A DNA stretch of 38,410 nt from Anaerolineales bacterium. Its GTDB lineage: Bacteria; Chloroflexota; Anaerolineae; Anaerolineales; Villigracilaceae. A model generated the notes under the pieces. It was given only the letters and a program-made list of their open reading frames with translations. It had not been told where the DNA came from and did no database searches. The position numbers were made by a program, and so were the translations under genes. This document shows, piece by piece, positions 33,077 through 38,410 of the stretch (the stretch's first letter is position 1; each line of letters begins with the position of its first letter). The stretch lies in contig JAFGMV010000005.1 in the NCBI GenBank assembly GCA_016927315.1, positions 1 to 38,410 of the forward strand, in the 5' to 3' direction.

Positions 33077-33544
33077 ATGAAACCCGATATTCACCCAACC
33101 TATTATCCAAATGCCAAGGTCAGTTGTGCTTCCTGCGGCGCGGCCTGGGAAACCGGTTCAACCATCCAGGAAATCCGCGTGGAAATCTGCTCCAATTGCC
33201 ATCCTTTTTTCAGCGGTGAACTGCAGCGCATAATCGACATTGAAGGTCAGGTAGACCGATTCTACAAGAAACTGCAAGCCCGTCAGGAATATGTCGAGAA
33301 GAAGCAGGAGCGCAAGGCGGCCAGGGTCTCCCCGGAACGCCCAATTACTGAGCTTGAAATCGGTAAGCGCCCGACTGAAATGCTGGCCAAGGCCGGCATT
33401 ACACAGGTCGGTCAGTTCCTGGATAAACTGGACGAAGGCGAAAAGACACTCCTGGCGATCGATGGTTTTGGGCAGAAATCCCTGTCTGATACCAAGAAGA
33501 AACTGCGCGCCCTGGGGTACGAACTCCCTGAACCTGAAGCCTAG
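33077..33544 (+). CDS. rpmE: ribosomal protein bL31 fused to an RNA polymerase alpha-CTD-like domain
   Basis: Residues 1-68 are a zinc-type L31: KPDIHPTYYPNAKVSCASCG and VEICSNCHPFFSGE, with Cys17, 20, 38 and 41 as ligands. Residues 69-87 form a charged helical linker. Residues 88-151 (ITELEIGKRPTEMLAKAGIT, then FLDKLDEG and IDGFGQKSLSDTKKKLRALG) closely follow the C-terminal domain of RNA polymerase alpha. Arg98 and the Gly132/Lys134/Ser135 trio align with the DNA-contacting Arg265, Gly296, Lys298 and Ser299 of the E. coli subunit, while Asn268 is not kept. L31 is normally about 66-90 residues. AAAGGAG precedes ATG 33077 by eight bases. A strong terminator follows. Confidence 0.9.
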   Translation: MKPDIHPTYYPNAKVSCASCGAAWETGSTIQEIRVEICSNCHPFFSGELQRIIDIEGQVDRFYKKLQARQEYVEKKQERKAARVSPERPITELEIGKRPTEMLAKAGITQVGQFLDKLDEGEKTLLAIDGFGQKSLSDTKKKLRALGYELPEPEA

Positions 33545-33588
33545 TTTCTTAAAATAAGTTGTGTCACTCGTAATCTCAGGTAAACTTA

Positions 33589-33622
33589 CAGGCAGATGCA
33601 CCTGCATCTGCCTGTTTCTTTT
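33589..33622 (+). terminator. intrinsic terminator of the ribosomal protein operon
   Basis: CAGGCAGATGCA (33589-33600) and TGCATCTGCCTG (33603-33614) are perfect 12-base arms, followed by TTTCTTTT. It closes the rplU-rpmA-rpmE transcript before tdk. Confidence 0.88.
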
Positions 33623-33652
33623 CCCAACAAAATCCATTTTTCTGAGGGTGTT

Positions 33653-34225
33653 ATGAAGCATTACACAGGATCGATTGAAGTGATCACGGGGTCGATGTTC
33701 AGCGGCAAGACAGATGAACTGATCCGCCGCCTGAGGCGGGCGACAATTGCCAGGCAGAAAGTCCAGGTTTTCAAACCCGCCATCGATGTCCGTTATGCGG
33801 AAGGCAAGGTAACCTCGCATGCCGGTAATGACTTCCTGGCGACCCCGATCGAGAAAGCAGTTGAGATCGTCGAAAAGGTCGATCGGGATACCACCGTTGT
33901 GGCGATTGATGAAGTCCAATTCTTCGAAGCGGAGATCATTGATGTGGCCCGCAGGTTGGCAGAGAAGGGCATCAGGGTTTTGGTGGCCGGGCTGGATATG
34001 GATTTCAGGGGGGAACCCTTTGGGCCGATGCCGGTCCTGATGGCCCAGGCCGAGCGGGTTGATAAGCTGCAGGCAATCTGTATGGTTTGCGGTGACGAAG
34101 CCTCCCGGACACAGCGCCTGGTGAACGGCGAGCCGGCGCATTACAACGACCCGGTGGTGATCGTCGGCGCTTCAGAGATGTATGAAGCCCGCTGCCGGCT
34201 GCACCATGAACTGCCGAGAGATTAA
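33653..34225 (+). CDS. tdk: thymidine kinase
   Basis: The 190-residue enzyme phosphorylates thymidine with ATP for dTMP salvage (type II family). The P-loop is [14 protein letters not shown] (about 12-25), the second site is [10 protein letters not shown] (about 80-89), and the lasso region carries [15 protein letters not shown]. One Cys pair, CMVCGDEA, and a later Cys (ARCRLHH) fit the zinc-binding lid. ATG 33653, with GAGGG upstream, is chosen; the longer frame to 33596 would run through the terminator. Confidence 0.93.
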   Translation: MKHYTGSIEVITGSMFSGKTDELIRRLRRATIARQKVQVFKPAIDVRYAEGKVTSHAGNDFLATPIEKAVEIVEKVDRDTTVVAIDEVQFFEAEIIDVARRLAEKGIRVLVAGLDMDFRGEPFGPMPVLMAQAERVDKLQAICMVCGDEASRTQRLVNGEPAHYNDPVVIVGASEMYEARCRLHHELPRD

Positions 34226-34277
34226 GTTGGTGTGCCGGGCTGGACCATTGCTTGAATTATTATTTTTAGGATGAGAA

Positions 34278-34841
34278 ATGCAAGATTACCGAGAGTTCCT
34301 GGCCGAAGTGTTGATCTCAGAGGAAGACCTGAAGAGGCGGGTGGTCGAACTGGCCACTGAAGTAGACGCCGATTATCTAAACGAAGATGATCCACTACTG
34401 TTGATCTGTATTCTGAGAGGCGGGATGATCTTCCTGACCGACCTGATGCGTTATATGAAGGTGCCGCATCAAATCGACTTTATGGCGGTTTCCTCTTATA
34501 GGGTTGGCGCGCGCGCATCAAGCGGCAGCGTCCGGCTGACGCTCGACCTGCAAACCGATATCCGGGGAATGAATGTCCTGCTGGTCGAAGATATCATCGA
34601 CAGCGGCAATACCATCGCGTATGTGCTTGAATATCTGGAGACCCGCCAGCCAAAGAGCCTGAGGGTTTGTTCCCTGTTGGATAAGGCTGAGCGCCGGGAG
34701 GTGGTCGTCCCGATCCATTACCGTGGTTTCGAAATCCCTAATAAATATGTCTTCGGCTACGGGTTGGATATCGATGAGTATTATCGCAACCTGCCCTTTA
34801 TCGGGGTGGCCGATACAGGTAAGCTCTCCGTACCAGGCTAG
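34278..34841 (+). CDS. hpt: hypoxanthine-guanine phosphoribosyltransferase
   Basis: The 187-residue enzyme forms IMP or GMP from hypoxanthine or guanine and PRPP. The PRPP-binding motif is VLLVEDIIDSGNTI (about 101-114); LLICILRGGMIFLTDLMR lies at about 41-58, and the C-terminal base-binding region is FEIPNKYVFGYGLDIDEYYRNLP. The length fits the family. Together with tdk it forms a nucleotide-salvage pair. cca starts eight bases after its stop. Confidence 0.92.
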   Translation: MQDYREFLAEVLISEEDLKRRVVELATEVDADYLNEDDPLLLICILRGGMIFLTDLMRYMKVPHQIDFMAVSSYRVGARASSGSVRLTLDLQTDIRGMNVLLVEDIIDSGNTIAYVLEYLETRQPKSLRVCSLLDKAERREVVVPIHYRGFEIPNKYVFGYGLDIDEYYRNLPFIGVADTGKLSVPG

Positions 34842-34849
34842 GAGATGGC

Positions 34850-36547
34850 ATGTCTTTAGAACGTCCGGCGCTTGAAAGTGATGCAGATAGAGAACGGTCT
34901 CCTTATGCCGGGCGCTGGGTCGCCCAGGTGCGCGGCCAGGTGGTCGCCCAGGGTGGAACCCCGGGGCAGGCTCTGTGGGCTGCCAAAGCCAGTCGTGGAA
35001 AAGAAAATCTTGAGGTCGTCTTTATGTCTCCTGTGCAACCGTACCAATTCCCATCTCTGCTTGATCGTGTACTTGAAGTCATCCCGGATGACCAGCTGTT
35101 GTACCTGGTTGGCGGTGCAGTGCGCGATATTCTGTTGAACCGGGAAACGCATGACCTGGATTTTGTGGTTCCCCGGGGCGGGATCCGGCTTGGACGGCTG
35201 GTCGCGAATGCCTTGGGGGCGGAATTTTTTGCCCTGGATGATGAGCGGGATACCGGGCGGGTGATCCTGGTCGATTTGGACAGCCGGCGGCATGTGCTTG
35301 ATTTCGCAGTGTATCGCGGCCCAGACCTGGAAGCCGACCTGAAAGCCAGGGACTTTACCGTCAACGCATTGGCTATCGATGTCCGCACGCAGGAAACATA
35401 CGATCCAACCGGTGGGGCAGCCGACCTGCATAGCAAACATCTCCGGGCCTGCAGTGACAGGTCCTTCAAAGAAGACCCGCTGCGCATCCTGCGGGGGGTA
35501 CGGCTGGCAGCAACCTATAAGTTCCAGATCCAACCCGAGACCCGCAAGCTGATGCGGGCGGCGGTTGGTTCTCTTGAAACGGTTTCTCCGGAACGTAAGC
35601 GGGACGAGTTGTTCCGCATCCTGGAAGGGGCCAGCCCGGATACCGCCATTCGGGCGCTGGAGATGCTGGGGGTGCTGCCGGTGGTGTTCCCGGAACTTCC
35701 GGCCCTGAAAGGTGTGGAACAGCCCAAACCCCATACATTTGACGTCTGGAATCACACTCTGGGGGTGCTGCGCCATCTGGAGGATATCCTGGAGGTGCTG
35801 GCCCCCGGTTACCAGCGTTCTGACGAGAGCGGGGACCTGTTCATCGGATTGTTGAGCGGAAAACTCGGACGTTACCGCGAGCAGTTCGAAACACACTTTG
35901 CTGATACATTGAATACCGACCGCTCGGTGCGGGCGGTGCTGTTCCTGTCGGCGCTGTATCATGACGTGGCCAAGCCGATGACGCGCTCGATCGATCCGAA
36001 CGGACGCCTGCGCTTCATCGGGCATGACCGGCTGGGAACCAGGATGATCGCCCACCGGGCACGCGACCTGCGGATGAGCAAGGATGAGATCGAGCGCCTG
36101 CAGAATATTGTCCGCAACCATATGCGCATTCATAATCTCACCGGGCGGCTGATGGAGTCCGGGAAACTTCCCTCCCGGCGCTCGATCTACCGCTTTTTCC
36201 GTGATACGGGGGATGCCGGGGTGGATGTGATCCTGCTGGCATTGGCCGACCTGCGGGCAACATATTCATTGGACCTGTCCCGGGAGCAGTGGTCGGCCTG
36301 CCTGGATATCTGTCGTTTGCTGCTGGAGAACCTGTGGGAACGGCCGGCGGAGATCGTGGCGCCTCCGCCGCTGCTCAACGGGCATGAGCTGATGGCCGAA
36401 CTCAAGCTGGAACCCGGTCCGTTGGTCGGCCAGGTGCTGGAGGCCATGCGCGAAGCCCAGGCCACACAGGCGGTCAGCACACGGGCAGAAGCGCTGGAAT
36501 ACGCGCACAGCTGGCTGGTAGAGAACCAGCATGCAGTTGATTCCTGA
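34850..36547 (+). CDS. cca: CCA tRNA nucleotidyltransferase/poly(A) polymerase family with N-terminal DUF5678-like module
   Basis: The 565-residue protein adds or repairs the CCA end of tRNA (class II nucleotidyltransferase). The core has GGAVRDILLNR (88-98), the metal-binding DLD (102-104), RDFTVNALAID (168-177) and KEDPLRILRGVRLAA (207-221). An HD domain follows, with NHTLGVL and LYHDVAKP (His371, Asp372). The first 60 residues, with AGRWVAQVRGQVVAQGGTPGQAL, look like the short DUF5678 module and are extra to the family. Whether it adds CCA, only A, or only CC cannot be told from the sequence. fba starts five bases after its stop. Confidence 0.88.
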   Translation: MSLERPALESDADRERSPYAGRWVAQVRGQVVAQGGTPGQALWAAKASRGKENLEVVFMSPVQPYQFPSLLDRVLEVIPDDQLLYLVGGAVRDILLNRETHDLDFVVPRGGIRLGRLVANALGAEFFALDDERDTGRVILVDLDSRRHVLDFAVYRGPDLEADLKARDFTVNALAIDVRTQETYDPTGGAADLHSKHLRACSDRSFKEDPLRILRGVRLAATYKFQIQPETRKLMRAAVGSLETVSPERKRDELFRILEGASPDTAIRALEMLGVLPVVFPELPALKGVEQPKPHTFDVWNHTLGVLRHLEDILEVLAPGYQRSDESGDLFIGLLSGKLGRYREQFETHFADTLNTDRSVRAVLFLSALYHDVAKPMTRSIDPNGRLRFIGHDRLGTRMIAHRARDLRMSKDEIERLQNIVRNHMRIHNLTGRLMESGKLPSRRSIYRFFRDTGDAGVDVILLALADLRATYSLDLSREQWSACLDICRLLLENLWERPAEIVAPPPLLNGHELMAELKLEPGPLVGQVLEAMREAQATQAVSTRAEALEYAHSWLVENQHAVDS

Positions 36548-36552
36548 TCCCT

Positions 36553-37413
36553 ATGACCTTGGTAAACTTGAAAACGATCCTGGAGAAAGCCCGCCGCGGC
36601 GGTTATGCGGTCGGGGCGTTCAATGTCATCGACCTGACCTTTCTGGAAGCAATCCTCGACGCAGCCCAAAAGCAGAATTCCCCCGTCATCCTGAACATTG
36701 CAGAAGTACACTTTCCTTTCCTGACCCTCGAGAATATCGTCCCGGCGGCGGTTATGCTTGCAGGCAGGCTGCCGGTCGAGACGGTGCTCAACCTGGATCA
36801 CGGGCTGACAATAGAAGCCATCCACCGGGCGGTCGACCTGGGGTTCACCTCGGTCATGTTCGACGGCTCTCACCTGGACTTTGCGGAAAATGTGCACCAG
36901 ACCCGGGAAGTGGTCCGATACTGCCGACCGCGGGGGGTCTCGGTCGAGGCGGAGCTGGGTGCGGTGGGCGGGGAAGAAGGCGGCGGGCTGGTCGGCAGCG
37001 CTGATCCGGAGCGCTATACCGACGCAGGCCAGGCGCGCGAGTTCGTGCGCAAGACGGGGATCGATGCGCTGGCGGTTGCAATTGGGAATTCTCACGGGAA
37101 ATACAAGGGCGCACCTCACCTGGATTTCGAACGCCTGGCGGACATTCGGGAAGCAGCCGGTCTCCCGCTGGTGCTGCACGGCGGTTCGGGGCTGTCCGCT
37201 GAAGACTTCCGCAGGGCGGTCTTGCTGGGTATTGTCAAGATTAACTTCTTCACCGGCATGTCGCAGGCTGCTATCCGGACCGCCCAGGACTGTCTCCAAC
37301 AGGGAGACGAGCGTTACAACGATTACCCGGCCATGGTCCGGTCGGTCAGGAATGCGGTTGGTGCGGTGGTCGAAGAGCAGATGATACTCTTTGGCAGCGC
37401 CGGGCAGGGGTGA
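36553..37413 (+). CDS. fba: class II fructose-bisphosphate/ketose-bisphosphate aldolase
   Basis: The 286-residue zinc aldolase cleaves fructose 1,6-bisphosphate (or tagatose bisphosphate) reversibly. Zinc ligands and active-site parts are NLDHG (about 77-81), VEAELGAVGGEE (about 136-147), IGNSHGKYKG (about 178-187) and LHGGSGLS (about 209-216). KINFFTGMSQA replaces the usual KVNINTD-like phosphate loop, a modest deviation. It ends normally with FGSAGQG. It begins six bases after the cca stop codon, so the two are probably co-transcribed. Substrate among ketose bisphosphates is not certain. Confidence 0.9.
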   Translation: MTLVNLKTILEKARRGGYAVGAFNVIDLTFLEAILDAAQKQNSPVILNIAEVHFPFLTLENIVPAAVMLAGRLPVETVLNLDHGLTIEAIHRAVDLGFTSVMFDGSHLDFAENVHQTREVVRYCRPRGVSVEAELGAVGGEEGGGLVGSADPERYTDAGQAREFVRKTGIDALAVAIGNSHGKYKGAPHLDFERLADIREAAGLPLVLHGGSGLSAEDFRRAVLLGIVKINFFTGMSQAAIRTAQDCLQQGDERYNDYPAMVRSVRNAVGAVVEEQMILFGSAGQG

Positions 37414-38410
37414 GATCGAAGCGACCCGGAAAGCGCTGGCTGGTAGCCGTCTGGAAGCCAATACGGTTACGAACCAGGTGGTGAGCGTGGCTGCCAATGG
37501 TGGTCCTGGCGATCCAGGGACGCGCGCCTACGGTGGGGATGACCGGGTTGCTGTCTACTATCAGGAGGAATTCTCTGGGAACTTCCCCCCAGACTACCTG
37601 GCAAAGGGCGGTGTAGCCGATATCATCTCTTTGGATGACTTCGAGGGCGGGGTGAGATAAGTACAGAAAAGTGGAGCACTGTGGGAACTCCGACGGTATC
37701 GCAATTGGCAAATTATTCGGGTCAATACGGAATAAAGACGATTATTGAAACTGTTCCTACGCCAGTGTACCTTGAAGATATCAGCACTGAATTTGAAGAT
37801 GAGATCTCCTGCCGGGCGCGATTCTATCTCAATTCCACTCAAATGCAGATGGCAGCCTCCGGCGCACTGCGCATCTTCAGCGCTTACAGCGGCCAAGATG
37901 AAGTGCTGAAAGTATACCTGTGCAAAGAAAATGAAGTCTACCAGGTTAAGGCTGCTATGTTGAAGGTTAACGTTGGCGGGAACTGGGAAGAAACAGACTG
38001 GTATACTCTGGAGCATGGTGAAGACGTTCCGGATGACTGGTCTGCAGTAGAGTTACATTGGGTATCCAGTTATTGGGAAGGTGCAATGGACTTGTGGCTG
38101 GATGGCCTGGAGAAAGAGGAAATCACTGGGAAAGACACCCACAACTTTGCATCGACGCCGTGCGCCTGGGGGCCATTGACCCAGGCAGCAATGTAACTGG
38201 CGAACTGTATTTTGACGATTACGAATCACTCAGTTTCAGCAGCATTGGTCTGGTGGATGCGCCTGATATCGATCTACCTGAACTGCTGATCCAACCTGGC
38301 TGGCAAAAGCGGGCCTACGCCTGCGAAGGCGAGCAGGCGCATGCGGTGACTTCTGTAGACAGCAATACCTACACCTACGATGATAACGGCAACATGACCT
38401 GCCGGGTGGA
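37414..38410 (+). pseudogene. frameshifted RHS/YD-repeat surface protein remnant (continues past the window)
   Basis: Coding-like sequence runs in three frames. One (to about 37650) has YLAKGGVADIISLDDFEGG. The next (about 37650-38149) continues with TEKWSTVGTPTVSQLANYSG and LDGLEKEEITGKDTHNF. The last (from about 38150) reads IDAVRLGAIDPGSNVTGEL, then YFDDYESLS, and reaches the YD repeat TYTYDDNGNMTCRV at the window end. The joins read as one protein of the type found in Anaerolineae: a concanavalin-like domain followed by RHS repeats. No start codon or signal peptide lies upstream; the remnant begins at the fba stop, so the 5' part is missing. It would have been secreted if intact. Confidence 0.65.

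Noticed and set aside
33158-34141. 327-residue minus-strand ORF
   Set aside because: It covers rpmE and tdk in antisense and crosses their terminator; low-quality composition with no recognised motif.
34856-36133. 425-residue minus-strand ORF
   Set aside because: It is the antisense shadow of cca, whose motifs (GGAVRD, DLD, HD) are unmistakable on the plus strand.
36187-37497. 436-residue minus-strand ORF
   Set aside because: Antisense shadow of cca and fba; the plus-strand aldolase metal ligands are intact.
37346-37711. 121-residue minus-strand ORF at the fba end
   Set aside because: No family seen. The plus strand carries sequence that joins into an RHS-type protein, which explains the region better.

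Overview
The window reads as ordinary chromosome of a Chloroflexota bacterium, most likely an uncultured member of Anaerolineae (inferred from protein style; no rRNA or marker search was possible). Supporting features are lipoproteins with T/E/P-rich linkers, a very long beta-helix surface protein, a lipoprotein with a GH113-like C-terminus, fused MFS/spermidine-synthase and TIGR01906 membrane proteins, and an RHS/YD-repeat remnant. No tRNA, rRNA, CRISPR array, prophage or insertion sequence was seen.

Layout. 1-8.5 kb is an envelope region: DUF4190 membrane protein, SH3 lipoprotein, 1038-residue beta-helix protein, pncC, a broken nucleosidase gene and a VWA lipoprotein. 8.5-11.5 kb holds a sensor histidine kinase, a decayed membrane-protein gene and a methyltransferase. 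11.6-18.7 kb is minus-strand housekeeping: metG behind a Met-rich attenuator, yceD-sigA, and pgm-tatD-polyprenyl synthase. 18.8-22.6 kb runs on the plus strand: iscS-mnmA (sulfur relay for tRNA 2-thiouridine), a small membrane protein, DedA and VanZ, ending at a strong bidirectional terminator. 22.8-30.6 kb is minus strand: fabG-asp23-nusB-tatA/B-tatC-lipoprotein, and the MFS/spermidine-synthase-like gene with a TIGR01906 gene. 30.7-37.4 kb is plus strand: pentapeptide-repeat protein, ACT protein, the rplU-rpmA-rpmE ribosomal operon, tdk, hpt, cca and fba. The last kilobase is a frameshifted RHS-type remnant.

Most notable. (1) Between sigA and metG on the minus strand lie, in order, a near-consensus promoter, a 31-codon ORF with five Met codons in eight positions, a sequence able to pair with the 5' arm of the following terminator, that intrinsic terminator with eight U, and the metG ribosome-binding site. 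This is the architecture of ribosome-mediated attenuation, with Met codons as sensor and methionyl-tRNA synthetase as target; the leader mRNA appears leaderless. (2) Ribosomal protein L31 carries a C-terminal domain resembling the RNA polymerase alpha-subunit C-terminal domain, and L21 in the same operon carries an 85-residue Lys/Ala histone-H1-like tail.

Three genes are disrupted (nucleosidase, multi-TM membrane protein, RHS protein) while all core genes are intact. This favours real decay over general sequence error, though read-level confirmation is needed.
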